Below, piece by piece: positions 9,933 through 20,716 of a stretch of DNA of 64,000 nucleotides; positions within the stretch are counted from its first letter, which is position 1, and every line of letters starts with the position of its first letter. The notes beneath the pieces were generated by a model. It was not told the origin of the DNA and ran no database searches. It saw nothing but the letters and a program-made list of their open reading frames with translations. A program made the position numbers and the translations under genes. The stretch covers positions 186,001 through 250,000 of the forward strand of contig JAPFFF010000045.1 of NCBI GenBank assembly GCA_039105265.1, given 5' to 3'. This stretch comes from Tritrichomonas musculus. Lineage: Eukaryota > Parabasalia > Tritrichomonadida > Tritrichomonadidae.

Positions 9933-10434
9933 GCAACTAAAATTTTTATTCAAAACCTGATTTATTATCTTATTAAAATATGAAATATTTATCTTATTTT
10001 TCTATTGAACGATGCATTTTTTTTATTCTGTTCATTTTGGCTTGATTTATCAAAAATTGTTTTGATCTCAATTTTTTTTTTTTTAATTTGTTGACATTCC
10101 ATCAAATATTATCATATTTGTATTTGGACATTCCAAAAACAATGAGTTTTGGAAACAAGTAATAATCAAGACCATCAATATAATTTGATGATTATAAGTA
10201 AACATTTCTTACTTTCAAATAACGATGAATGATGTTATGAGAATGGATTTTTGTCACTAATGATGCAATTCTATAGACTATGATCAAAAAGCAATAATTA
10301 TATCTATTTATATATGCTTTATCATACAAAAATCATATGATTATAATTTGCATACAATTTAATAAATAAAAAATTAATTAGTTTTATCAATGCATTCAAA
10401 AAAGGCAAAGCATTTAAGTTATCATGACATATTA

Positions 10435-10663
10435 CAGTACAGTAACAAAACTAAAAACGTATTTTTAATGGAAAATTCCACTTTTCTGGGAATATTACCA
10501 ATTATACATTCAAATTTTAATTGAATTTTTTTGAGAATAAAAAAATGGAAAATCTAACTTTTTGAATGTTTCTTTTCAATTTTTATTTTTTGTTTTATCT
10601 TTTTTTATCAAAAAGTCCGATTTTCCTTTTTTTGAATCATTTTCCATTTTTGTTACTGTACTG
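10435..10663. mobile_element. Tc1/mariner-type MITE (TA target)
   Basis: A 229-bp element begins CAGTACAGTAACAAAA and ends with its exact reverse complement. It is flanked by TA on both sides (10433-10434 and 10664-10665). The CAGT terminus and TA duplication are the mariner signature. The interior is A/T-rich with no coding capacity, so this is a non-autonomous derivative. Trichomonads are known to carry mariner elements. Confidence 0.88.
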
Positions 10664-11161
10664 TATATTATATTTATTGAAATAATAATTTCAAAAAGAT
10701 ATTGAATATACTTATTGAAATAATTTCAATAAATAAAAAAAGATATTGAATTAACTATAGTTAATCGTGCATTGAATTTTTTTAATAGATAGAATAAATT
10801 AAAAATGAATATTTCAAATAATAAAATTAATTAGCTTCATTTTATATCATATATATATTTAAAAATATACATAAATTATATATATTGACATTTATAAGAA
10901 TGTAATTAAGATTATCAAAAGATATGATCTTTTATATAAAAAAAGATGATTTTTAAACTAATCACATCATTATTATAAAATAGTTTTTCTATATCTTGGA
11001 ATTGTCAATAGTGATCTTCATTAAAAATTATAATTAGCTTTAAAAAATGTTATAGAATAATATATTTTACTCAAATAATGATTGTATCACAAGAAGCCAG
11101 ACGTTGCACCTATATCATTACAATTCATTGTTATTTTGAAATTGAATAAATAAAATTTTGG

Positions 11162-11166
11162 TCATA
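11162..11166 (+). promoter_or_regulatory. Putative initiator (TCATA) of the surface protein gene
   Basis: TCATA matches TCAYW with its A 25 nt before the ATG at 11189, within the usual short trichomonad leader range. Confidence 0.4.
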
Positions 11167-11188
11167 AAATTTGTCGTAATCCAGAATT

Positions 11189-14100
11189 ATGATATTTGTT
11201 TTTCTTTCTATATTATCAGCTTCTAGTAATAGAACAAGGCAATGTACTCCAAAAGCAACATTAATTAATATTACAACAGACAACTTTGATCAAATAATGG
11301 GTTCATCACAACGCAGACCTGTTTTCGCTCGAATGCAAAATGAAGGATGCTCCTATGCACCAAGCTCTGAGGGCAACTGGCGTGAAGCAGCCGAACTTTT
11401 CCCTAATATAAAATTTGTGAAAGCTTATTGCATAAAATATAATGATATATGCCACACTCTTGAATCATCTTCTTCACCATCACACTCATTGTATGGTACA
11501 GATAAAACAAAACCCCTAGATACTTTTGGTAATCCCATAGATATATCAACTTCGTCAACATTTTTTTCAGACACCATATTCAAGAACCTAGGCTATTATC
11601 CATTTGATAGTCCCACAATCGAAGAATTAATTCCCCAATCAACCAATGAATTTTATGAAAATTACAAGTATCCGATAATAATCTTATATGATTCGTTATG
11701 TGATGAAGATAATGATTTCTTAGCACAGTGGTTAATAGATGTCAACGAAGAGAAGATATCTATCGAAGAAGTAGGCTTTGGTCGCCTAGATTGCTCATTA
11801 TATCCAGATGAGTGTGTAAAATGGGGAGGCAAGTACCCTTCAGCCAATGTTTATTCCCGCGAAAAAGGCATCAGTATCAGTATTACGCAAGAAGACAAGC
11901 TCGATTCGCGAATCAAATCCGTTATTACAGCATTAGATAAAAGCGATATTACATATCCAACACCACAGCCATACCAGCCCCCAATTACCCCAGTTGAACC
12001 AGAAGTCGACAATGTCAATTCCATTACAGTACCCGAGCTTCAAAATCGTGATATAGCCACAATACGAGACAAATACAACACTGCCCTCACAAAAAGTGGC
12101 AACTACCCCACAAAATCTGATTTGAAGACATTTGATTGTTTTGACGTTGAACTTGATTCAAATGCCTATTCTGATGTTTCTAAGCTGCTCAACTTTTACA
12201 GGGAGTTAGCGGGGTTGCCAAATACCGTCTCAAATGATGCAACATTGAATAACGGTTGTTACCAAGCTGCCAAATATTTGTCCAGATCAGCATCTGGTGG
12301 CCACAGTGTCAATGAGAACTACAAAACACTTTGTGGATCATTTGGATCAAATTGGGACATTATTAAAACACGTTTGGCACAATCAAACGTTGTTAAAGGC
12401 TCCTCGAATGTTGTCGACATGATAACAGGTTTGATTACTGATGAAGGTGAAAATAATGCAAAAGAAGTTGGACATAGAAGGTGGTTTTTATATCCATATC
12501 TTGAAACAATTGGTGTTGGTTATTATCCAACTTCATACCAACCTTTCGATGGTTACAGCATGGTTTATACTGGTGCTGGCGTTTATAGTGTCGCTCACAA
12601 CAAATTAACATTGGATGATTACAATGGTGTTAAATTCGTTTCTTGGCCTCCTGCTGGTCCTTTTCCGTTTTCTATCTTGCCAACATCGTGGTCTGTTACA
12701 TACAATAAATTGAAGCTTGCTGAAGTGAAGAAGGAAAACATAAAGGTTAAAATTACAAGAGATGATGGTGTTGAATTACCAATTTCTGAAATTACATTGA
12801 ACCAAAGAACGAATGATCCTTTAAATGGATGCTTAGTTTTTCAATTAACTTCAAAAGCAAAGTCTTTCATTAGAGCAGGTCGTGATGCTCGTGTTCAGGT
12901 TTTCATTTTGACTGATAAATTTAGAGAAATGTTGGATTATACAATCTCTTTCTTCGACAATGTAGATCAAGAATCAATCTGTTTTTATAAAAATGATAAA
13001 AATAAATGCCCTTCTTCAATTCCTGATAATTTGAAATACGGACCTGGAAATTACAACTCGTATTCAATCAACAAAAAACGTGTTCTTATCAACGTTGTTG
13101 AAGATATTACTTTATCTGCTGATTTATCACTTTCTTTTGCGCCAGTTGTTATCTTCAAAGGAACTGGTAAAGTTAATGGAAAAGTTGTTGTTGGTGTTGG
13201 TAATGATGTTGAATTTTCTAATCCAACAGCAACTGATTTCACTATTCAAGTTGATCCAACAACTTTCAGTGCTGGAAAATTGAGTACTCAATATGTTCCT
13301 AAATCAATAACAATCAGTTATACAAAAGATTTCAACAGTAAGAAACAAACACGTGCTCTTATTTATGTTGGTCCTTACCAATACTTCAATTTCCAAAAGA
13401 AGGTTCAAAGTGGCGATTATTATTACTTTAATGGTATCTCTTACAATGGTCAATCAGCAACTTTGGTTTGCAAACCTCTTTGCTTAACTGAATACTTCTG
13501 TCAGGGAGGTTATTTCCACTATGATAATGTGTTTAAAGAAGGTGATTGCATTGAATTTAGTGAATTTCAACAACTGGCTGGATTTACAACTAAGAAAAAA
13601 AAGATTAAAATTTACGCTTACGGCCAATTGTATGTTACACCTGTTGGTTTTAAAGATAAATTAATCGATTATGAAATTTTATCAGGAAATTCATTGTATG
13701 TAACTTATTCACCTTCTTATGTTAATCTTGCAAAAACAATTACAATTAGACCACTTAAAGCAGGATCAGTTATTAGTCCTGTCTTTCAATTTCCTGCAGT
13801 TTATGGAACACCATATATAAATCAAGATTCACCATTCGAAAAACAATATCCATTTGAAAATTTATATTTGATTGATCTAAACAACAACAATGATTATAAG
13901 CAAAAAGGTTTTCAAATCCCTAATTTACTTGGTGATGATAATGCTAAAGAAATTCTTAAAGCTAGTCCAGAAGAACTCGTTTATGATGAAAGCTCCCAAC
14001 CTTATTTCGATGAAAATGGCGTTTTTGAGTATAAATCAACAACAGTACAATATCCATTGCTTATAACTGATGGACTTCATAGTGAATATACCCTAAAAAC

Positions 14101-15322
14101 AATAAACCAATATACACATGCTAGAATTCAACCAACACAATCATCAGCCAATAAAAAAGTTACTTTTACTATATTAGAAAGAGAAAAGAACTTTAAGCTG
14201 TTATACTTCTCAAATTACGAAGATTTAACTATTAAAACAGGATCAGTTAATTTTCCTAATATTCGATTGATGAATGTTAATAAAATTACATTTATCGATT
14301 TGAATGGCAATGCGATTTCAGGCATTAATTCAGACATTTCTGGTGGAAGAAAAATTGATATTGTTAGTGACCAACCAGTTAACTTTAACGAACTATACTT
14401 TAGAAGCAGCAGTGCTGTTGACCTTAAAAGTAATAAATGCAATTATGCATCTGTTATTGAATCTAATCCAAAGATAATGAATTTACAAATGAATAAGTTA
14501 ACTGCTTATAGCACTAATTGTATTTTGAATAATTGTGCTGTAAATGGTTTGTGTGAACTTTTCATTACTGATGAAATTCCTCCAACTATTTACATTACGA
14601 ATAACACTGCGTTCAATCCAAGTTCTATTAAAGTTATATTCTATCAAATTTATTCAGCTAAGCATCTTTTGGAATCCGATTCCGCTTATTTAATGATCTT
14701 TTCTGAAGATACAGAGCTAATTAACTCTTTGACTTCTAAATTTAGCTTTATTGACAGTTTCGGAGATCAAAAATATGATTATAAAGTCGTGAAGTCTAAA
14801 GACAATAAAGGAATTTATTTGGTGTCTGCCGAATTTAACGATGCCAATGCACCTGAAACTACAACACCAATTGATGATCCTTTTTTAGAAGATGATATTT
14901 CTGATCAAGATTATGATGTAAACAAACCTGCTCCTACTGAAGGACCTCCTAAACCAAACGATCCTTCCAAACCATCTGGACCAAATGAACAAACTGGCGT
15001 AATTGATCCTTCTTATACACCAGTAGATTCTGAAGCATCAAATGATGAAAATAACAATGGAAGTGGTGATGTTAAGAAGAAAAGCGGTGGTCTTTCAAAA
15101 GGAGCAATTGCAGGGATTGTCATTGCTGTCATAGTTGTTGTTGGTGCTGGTGTTGGCGTATTCCTCTACATTTATTTTAGGAGAAAGAAGGTTTATGCAG
15201 CTTCTACTGATGGTGAAATGCCTCAAGAAAACGAAATTAATGCTAATAATGAGGATAATGCTAATAATGAGGATAATGCTAATAATGAGGATAATGATAA
15301 AAATGATGCAGAAAATCCTTAA
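11189..15322 (+). CDS. Large type I surface protein with thioredoxin-like and CAP domains
   Basis: The protein has 1,377 residues. A short hydrophobic start (MIFVFLSILSASS) looks like a signal peptide. Two thioredoxin-like regions follow (about 25-120 and 155-245; the second has FGRLDCSLYPDECVKWGG and KYPSANVYS). Neither has a CxxC redox motif, so both may be structural. Residues about 325-455 form a CAP/SCP domain of bacterial type (LLNFYRELAGLPN, GGHSVNEN, GLITDEGENNAKEVGHRRWF). A long beta-rich ectodomain comes next, then a Pro/Asp-rich stalk (about 1225-1290) and a transmembrane helix at about 1306-1330 (AIAGIVIAVIVVVGAGVGVF), then RRKK. The short cytoplasmic tail contains three NANNED repeats. 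It is likely a cell-surface protein facing the host or environment. Function is inferred from domains only. Confidence 0.85.
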   Translation: MIFVFLSILSASSNRTRQCTPKATLINITTDNFDQIMGSSQRRPVFARMQNEGCSYAPSSEGNWREAAELFPNIKFVKAYCIKYNDICHTLESSSSPSHSLYGTDKTKPLDTFGNPIDISTSSTFFSDTIFKNLGYYPFDSPTIEELIPQSTNEFYENYKYPIIILYDSLCDEDNDFLAQWLIDVNEEKISIEEVGFGRLDCSLYPDECVKWGGKYPSANVYSREKGISISITQEDKLDSRIKSVITALDKSDITYPTPQPYQPPITPVEPEVDNVNSITVPELQNRDIATIRDKYNTALTKSGNYPTKSDLKTFDCFDVELDSNAYSDVSKLLNFYRELAGLPNTVSNDATLNNGCYQAAKYLSRSASGGHSVNENYKTLCGSFGSNWDIIKTRLAQSNVVKGSSNVVDMITGLITDEGENNAKEVGHRRWFLYPYLETIGVGYYPTSYQPFDGYSMVYTGAGVYSVAHNKLTLDDYNGVKFVSWPPAGPFPFSILPTSWSVTYNKLKLAEVKKENIKVKITRDDGVELPISEITLNQRTNDPLNGCLVFQLTSKAKSFIRAGRDARVQVFILTDKFREMLDYTISFFDNVDQESICFYKNDKNKCPSSIPDNLKYGPGNYNSYSINKKRVLINVVEDITLSADLSLSFAPVVIFKGTGKVNGKVVVGVGNDVEFSNPTATDFTIQVDPTTFSAGKLSTQYVPKSITISYTKDFNSKKQTRALIYVGPYQYFNFQKKVQSGDYYYFNGISYNGQSATLVCKPLCLTEYFCQGGYFHYDNVFKEGDCIEFSEFQQLAGFTTKKKKIKIYAYGQLYVTPVGFKDKLIDYEILSGNSLYVTYSPSYVNLAKTITIRPLKAGSVISPVFQFPAVYGTPYINQDSPFEKQYPFENLYLIDLNNNNDYKQKGFQIPNLLGDDNAKEILKASPEELVYDESSQPYFDENGVFEYKSTTVQYPLLITDGLHSEYTLKTINQYTHARIQPTQSSANKKVTFTILEREKNFKLLYFSNYEDLTIKTGSVNFPNIRLMNVNKITFIDLNGNAISGINSDISGGRKIDIVSDQPVNFNELYFRSSSAVDLKSNKCNYASVIESNPKIMNLQMNKLTAYSTNCILNNCAVNGLCELFITDEIPPTIYITNNTAFNPSSIKVIFYQIYSAKHLLESDSAYLMIFSEDTELINSLTSKFSFIDSFGDQKYDYKVVKSKDNKGIYLVSAEFNDANAPETTTPIDDPFLEDDISDQDYDVNKPAPTEGPPKPNDPSKPSGPNEQTGVIDPSYTPVDSEASNDENNNGSGDVKKKSGGLSKGAIAGIVIAVIVVVGAGVGVFLYIYFRRKKVYAASTDGEMPQENEINANNEDNANNEDNANNEDNDKNDAENP
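15242..15295 (+). repeat. 18-bp in-frame tandem repeat, three units
   Basis: GCTAATAATGAGGATAAT occurs three times without interruption, encoding (ANNEDN)x3 in the cytoplasmic tail of the surface protein. The identical units suggest recent slippage, so copy number may vary between isolates. Confidence 0.92.
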
Positions 15323-15371
15323 TCATAAAATTCATTAATTGAATTATTTATTCTAATGAGTTTATTAAATA

Positions 15372-15620
15372 TTATTTCAATAAAAAAAAATCATAATATT
15401 CTAAACTTTTAGAGATTTTGGCTGAGTATTTTTTACCTCTTTCTTTATTTGAAGCTTCATATACATCTGTATATATTTTTGAGATTTCAGATGGTGATTT
15501 AATGATTATATCTCTTTCATAATTATCTAAAAAGCTTTCAATTAAAGCTGGATCATTGAAGTCTTTTTCTTGGCCAAGTCTCAAATCAATTGATACTTTA
15601 TTAAATGTTTTTGATAGTAA
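15372..15620 (-). pseudogene. Protein kinase N-lobe fragment
   Basis: The minus-strand frame has no ATG start and about 80 open codons. It contains YTDVYEASNKERGKKYSAKI, which looks like kinase strands beta-2/beta-3 with the ATP-binding lysine (SAKI). The upstream residues resemble an acidic leader; nothing like a catalytic loop follows before the stop. It sits 3' of the surface protein gene. It is best read as a truncated host kinase remnant. Confidence 0.5.
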
Positions 15621-15950
15621 ACTTTATCGATAAAAATTATTTTGTAAATGCTTCCAAAATAATTAAAATAATTATAATAAATTAAATTCATAGTGTTATA
15701 TTTCTGATTATACTGCATTTATAAATAATAATTTAACATAAATATCAAATGCATATCATTTTTTAAATATTTATAAAATTGTGAGCTAATTGAATATTTT
15801 AATTCAATTTGAAAAGTAGACCTTTAAAAAATGCCATATAATTTTGTATTAAGAGAAATAAAAAAAATGCCAAATAAAAGATAAGTTTATTGTTAATAAT
15901 CGGTTTCAGTTAATATTTTCAACATTTAATGAAAAAAAGAATTATGTAAA

Positions 15951-16404
15951 TAGACTTTTTATTCTGATATCAATTATCAGCTTTGGCACTTTTTTTAACT
16001 CAGATAATCGATAATAAAATGCTATCGATTGGAGCTTTTAATTGATGAATTCGATTATAATGTATGAAAAGTGATACAAAAAAAAATTCTTTTGATATCG
16101 AATCTTGATTAATCGAAATTAATACCTGAAAAAAACATTAAAAATAGTATTTTAATGACATAAAATAAATATACTCTAACTTATTATGCGAAAGAATCAG
16201 CTTTTATTAAATTTTATAACGGATATGTGAAATAATCAGTTATAAAAGTTTAAAAAATTTTAATACGTAAAAAATTTTCAATATTGATAATCGATCTTAT
16301 ATTTTTATTCATTATTGATATCAGAGATAAAATTTTTGATTTGATATTGATATCAGAAAAATGAATCAATTATTGATATCGAGAATCGAGACTTAACAAG
16401 CCTA
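15951..16404. mobile_element. hAT-like MITE, family member 1
   Basis: A 454-bp element begins TAGACTTTTTATTCTGATATC and ends GAGACTTAACAAGCCTA. It is flanked by an exact 8-bp duplication, TATGTAAA (15943-15950 and 16405-16412). The interior is rich in GATATCAATTATCGATAAT-like palindromic words. It shares its right end and interior vocabulary with 27198-27665 and 43256-43736. The 8-bp duplication and TAG-type terminus fit the hAT superfamily. Confidence 0.85.
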
Positions 16405-16523
16405 TATGTAAATTATGTGAATTCTATTATAAAAAATTTATACATTCAACATTTCTAACTTTTTTTTTTTTTAAATAAACAAAAGCATCAAATAAAATGC
16501 AATAAGGTTATTGTTTAATTAAA

Positions 16524-17810
16524 TTAAACTGAAGGATTTATTAATTCATTGTACTTTTCAATGAATTCCATTACCTGACTCTTTTCAACTTTTGATAAAT
16601 CAATTAATTTGGTATAATTTTGTGCAATATCTTTGTAAATGACTTTGAAATTGGGTCTTTTAGCTTCATCGTAGCAAGTGCAAGTTCTAATTAAATCTCG
16701 TGTGTAAGCCGTTGTATAAGGGTTTAATACTTTCTTTTTGATCATACTATCTTTAGCTCTATAGGATATACCATATGGTGTAATACCACTAATAATATAG
16801 TAAACCAAGAAACCAAATGAAAAAACATCGGATGATTCATTATATTTTTCCTTTTTTTTTACTTCCATAGATATGAATGAAGACTCATAAGCAACAGTAT
16901 CAAATTTAATTCCAATGTTGGTTATATCATCACCAAAGTCACCAATTTTTACGATTTTGTTTTCATCGATGAAAATATTAGATGGTTTTAGTTTTTTGTG
17001 GATAATTTTCAATGAATGAACATATTTCATTACTTTTGCTAATTGATAAATTGCACAAACTTTATCAACATTTGATAGTAAATTATCATTTACCATTTTT
17101 TCTAATTTGTTTTCAAAATATTCGTGAAGAATACGACGTGGTTTTCCATTTTTATCAACAAAAATTTGTAATGTTTTCACAATATTTGGATGATTATTTC
17201 TCATTAGTTTTTGCTGCTCATCAATGAATTTTTGAAGATCTTCTTTTTTTAATCCACTCAAATCCTTTAAAACTCCGAATTGTTGGACAATAATTGGTCT
17301 GATAACTTTATCTGCAACGCAAAGATTCCTGCCACTAATCCTTTCAATTCTTTCAAAAATATTGGTTTGTTCTAGATCGAAAACTTTTATCAAATTTTCA
17401 GTAGGATTTTGAGGTTCTTCCTTTTTGGAAGTTTTATTAGATGTTTCATCTGATTGCTTGATAATATCTAATTGTGCTAATATCGATTCTTGTTTTCGAA
17501 TAATATCTTGTTTATCACTTATAACATCTTTAAGATTCATGATTTTTTCTCTTAAGTTATATGTTTCATCATTCAAGTCATTAATTTTTTGATTTTGGTT
17601 TTTTAAAGTTGAATTAAGCTCTTTAATTTTCTTTTTCTGAAGAGAAATATCTGTTTGATTTTTTTCAAAGCTATTTGTCTGCTTGCTTAATTGTTTTTTA
17701 AGTTCTAAATTTTCATTTCTCAAATTTGAATAAAATTGTTGATCTGGACTTCCTGAAAGCTTTGATAAAAATTCATAAAATATAAAATAATAAAATGCAA
17801 TAAATTGTTT
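16524..17810 (-). CDS. Coiled-coil pseudokinase (TKL-like), possibly non-functional gene
   Basis: About 400 residues are visible. Residues 1-95 (numbered from a TTG at 17723) form a coiled coil and about 125-385 a kinase fold (NNHPNIVKTLQIF, SLKIIHKKLKPSNIFID, IGDFGDD, DVFSFGFLVYYIISG). The catalytic HRD is HKK (H242-K243-K244), so the catalytic aspartate is a lysine. APE is replaced by SME and no glycine-rich loop is visible; DFG (Asp262) remains. The domain order matches the coiled coil and kinase of the gene at 1633. The frame is open to about 17810 with no ATG; the first in-frame ATG is residue 62 (17540). It is either a pseudokinase starting there or a gene that lost its 5' end. It lies between the inverted repeats at 15825 and 19484. 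Confidence 0.7.
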   Translation of the reverse strand, partial: KQFIAFYYFIFYEFLSKLSGSPDQQFYSNLRNENLELKKQLSKQTNSFEKNQTDISLQKKKIKELNSTLKNQNQKINDLNDETYNLREKIMNLKDVISDKQDIIRKQESILAQLDIIKQSDETSNKTSKKEEPQNPTENLIKVFDLEQTNIFERIERISGRNLCVADKVIRPIIVQQFGVLKDLSGLKKEDLQKFIDEQQKLMRNNHPNIVKTLQIFVDKNGKPRRILHEYFENKLEKMVNDNLLSNVDKVCAIYQLAKVMKYVHSLKIIHKKLKPSNIFIDENKIVKIGDFGDDITNIGIKFDTVAYESSFISMEVKKKEKYNESSDVFSFGFLVYYIISGITPYGISYRAKDSMIKKKVLNPYTTAYTRDLIRTCTCYDEAKRPNFKVIYKDIAQNYTKLIDLSKVEKSQVMEFIEKYNELINPSV

Positions 17811-19361
17811 TTAAATATGAAACTTTATTTAAAAATCATGAACATAAATATCATTCGAAATTGTTAATATAAATTTTATTCAAATTTATAACATTAATTA
17901 GATTAAAAATCAATATAAATTTCATTAATTATATCATGTAAACTTTATTTAAATTTATAATGAAATATTATTAAAATTTAATATATCGAGATTTCATGAA
18001 AATTTCAACAATTGAATTCGATGAAAGTTTTGATTAAATTCCATTAAAAATATTTTTTTCAAAATTAAATATAATTCTTTCATTAGAATGTCATTAAAAA
18101 AATGCATCAAAATTTCATTTAAACATATGAATTATAAATTACATAAAATACTTTTTTTTGAAGAATTCTATTGAAAATACAATTAAACATCAAAAACACC
18201 AAAATGCTGAAATATGATAAAACAATAAAAATGAACCAAATAAATAATAAAAATCAAAATTCTATTAAAATTTAATGTAAATATCATTAAATTCAAATAT
18301 TTAAAATTATATAAATCTTTTGTAAGTGAATTAAATTAAAATTAAAACATAAATTTCACAAAAAAAAAGCATTCAATTGTATATAAAAGTAAAAGAAATG
18401 TAATTAGAAACTACTTAAATTAAACTGTGTTTAAATAAAATATTTGGAAATAAAATAAACAGTTTGTTATAAAATGGCATGAGTAAAAAATAAAAAAATA
18501 TGATTAATAAATATTTTCAAAATTCCATAGTTAAATAATGAGTAAAATTTCATTAAAATTAATTTTAATGAAACGGAATTAAAATAAGTGAAGTAAACTT
18601 TATAAAATTGATCAAAAAAATTTTATTAAATCTGTAATTAAATTATATAAAAGATATTGTTTAAAACTGTATAAAAATAGCAAAAATTTAAATCATATTC
18701 AAATAATATTGTCAAAAATATTATTCAAATATTATCGAATAATTTCATTGAAAATATAAACAAATGATTCCATTAACGAATGAAATGATATTGGATTTAA
18801 TTTTTGGTTTGAAACTATATAAGAAAAAATATTGATAATTGGATAAAAAATATTGTAATCAAAATTTTATAAATTGCATTTTTTGAAATTATATAAAATT
18901 GTTTTTAAAATCAGATAAAATCATTAATTAAAATTTCATTGGTAAAATTAATGGAAATTTTATAAAAAAAAATGATACGAATTAGATAAAACTTATGAAT
19001 GAAACTAGATTAAATACATTTGGAGGAATATCATAAATTATGATTAAAATTATATCATTAAATAGACTTATTTGTAATATCACAAATAATAAAAGAAAAT
19101 ATGATAAAATATTAAAAGAAATTACGTAAAAATTTCATTGGAAACGAAGTGAACATTTGTTATTAAATGCGATTTATAAAAAATATGGAAACTGCATCAA
19201 AGCAAAATTGGAATTATATAAAAAGCTTTTGAAATTATATTGAAAACTAATGAAATCATATGAATAATGGCTTGAAATTCTATAAAACAGATCAAAAAAC
19301 TGATGTATTGCTGAATCTTCTTGGAATTAAAATTTTAAATTCGTTTTTTTCAATAATCTTT
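17811..19361. repeat. Long degenerate AT-rich repeat block
   Basis: About 1.5 kb is built from loosely repeated words such as GAAATTATATAAAA, AAATTTCATTAAAA and TAAAATTTTATT at intervals of roughly 25-35 bp. There is no open frame of significance. The pattern looks like an old, decayed minisatellite rather than ordinary spacer. The period is irregular and was judged by eye. Confidence 0.45.
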
Positions 19362-19591
19362 GAAAATACTAACTGAAACCGATTTTTAACAATAGACTTA
19401 TTTTTCACTTAACATTTGTTTTTTATATTTATTATACGGCATTTTTAAAATACATTTAATACCAAATTATATGGCATTTTTATAAAAATAATCGATTGAA
19501 GTTCTATTATATTATAATGAATACTAAAAATGAATTAAAATCTATAGTAAAAGCTTTAATGTAATAGAATATTTTTAACGTATTTTTAGAA

Positions 19592-20710
19592 GGGAAATTA
19601 CAAATGTCCCTACTTTAACGGTCATTTTTAACGGCTATTAAATTTGTGAGGTGAAGTAGGGACATTTGTCGCTGCTCCATTTGTCCCTACTTTAACGGTC
19701 ATTAATAACGGTCAAACATATAGAAAATCTTTTTTTATTTTTATAAATGAGGTTACAAATATCCTTACTCATTGCATAAGAAAATGTGAATTATTTATTT
19801 AATATATTTTAGTTAAAATAGTATTAAAGTGAATAAATCTTTATTTTTAGTGCTTTTTACAATAAAAAATTATAATTTTGTTAAAAAATCGCAATTTTCA
19901 AAGGCAAAAATATTTGATAAACCTAAAAAATATGATCAAAAACTTAAAAAGACAAAAGTAGAATTAGTTCTTTGCATAATATAATAGATTCTTCTAATAA
20001 AATTCAAACTGAATATATTTTAATATTCGATTACTTTTTAGTAAAGATCGAAGTAATTTTCAAATTTTAAAGCATTTCCTTACATATATTTGATAAATAT
20101 GTAATTATATAATTAAAAAATCATTTGATAAAAAGAAATTACTTTGTTTTAGCAATGATGAAAAAAAAAATATTTTTATTAAAAAATCCATGACCACCTA
20201 TTCACACTTTTTTCAAGAAAATTTGAAATAGATGCATTCAACTTTTTTGACCATGAAAACATCAAACAAAACTATTTATAAGAACTTCACATGCTATTTA
20301 ACTTAAAAATATTTTTATAAATGCAGATAAAGAAATTACTAATAATATTATTTCCTAATATAGAAGAATATTTTGTTTTAATTTAAATAAATATCTTTTG
20401 TATAATGTTAACGTTAATATTTCGACTAATTTATTAAGTTTTTTTTTTGGATAAATCATATTCTAATTTTTATCTGAATTTTCAGTTTTTTTGAATTTGT
20501 CTTATAAACATTTTTGTAACCTAGCATTGTTAAAACATTTTATGCGTAATTTATCATAAAATTCACATCTCTCTTTGTTTTTACAGGTAAAAATATACTA
20601 TAACCGTTAAAAATGACCGTTAAAGTAGGGACATTTGTCGCAGCTCCATTTGTCCCTACCAATATGACCGTTAACAGTGACCGTTAAAGTAGGGACATTG
20701 GTCGCTGCCC
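19592..20710. mobile_element. Mutator-like non-autonomous element (9-bp target duplication)
   Basis: A 1,119-bp element has complex inverted ends of about 115 bp rich in TGTCCCTACTTTAACGGTCA and its complement. An exact 9-bp duplication, TTTTTAGAA, flanks it (19583-19591 and 20711-20719). Each end is itself internally repetitive: GGGACATTTGTC and TAACGGTCA occur several times in both orientations. There is no transposase. The 9-bp duplication and long ends fit Mutator-like elements, which are frequent in trichomonads. It landed next to the left end of the element at 20717-21481. Confidence 0.88.
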
Positions 20711-20716
20711 TTTTTA

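Larger units (their letters stand above)
9933..11188. other. AT-rich spacer holding a mariner-type MITE
   Basis: No gene is supported. The only structured part is the 229-bp element at 10435-10663. The rest is low-complexity AT sequence. Confidence 0.6.
15825..19484. repeat. Inverted repeat pair enclosing a pseudokinase gene
   Basis: A segment at 15825-15920 (ATGCCATATAATTTTGTATT through CGGTTTCAGTTAATATTTTC) recurs inverted at 19362-19484, imperfectly but clearly; the right copy is about 27 bp longer. The 3.66-kb interval holds a hAT-like MITE, the pseudokinase gene and a long low-complexity block. This could be a large non-autonomous element that carries a host gene, or two independent copies of a short repeat. 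I could not define a clean target duplication. Confidence 0.6.
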
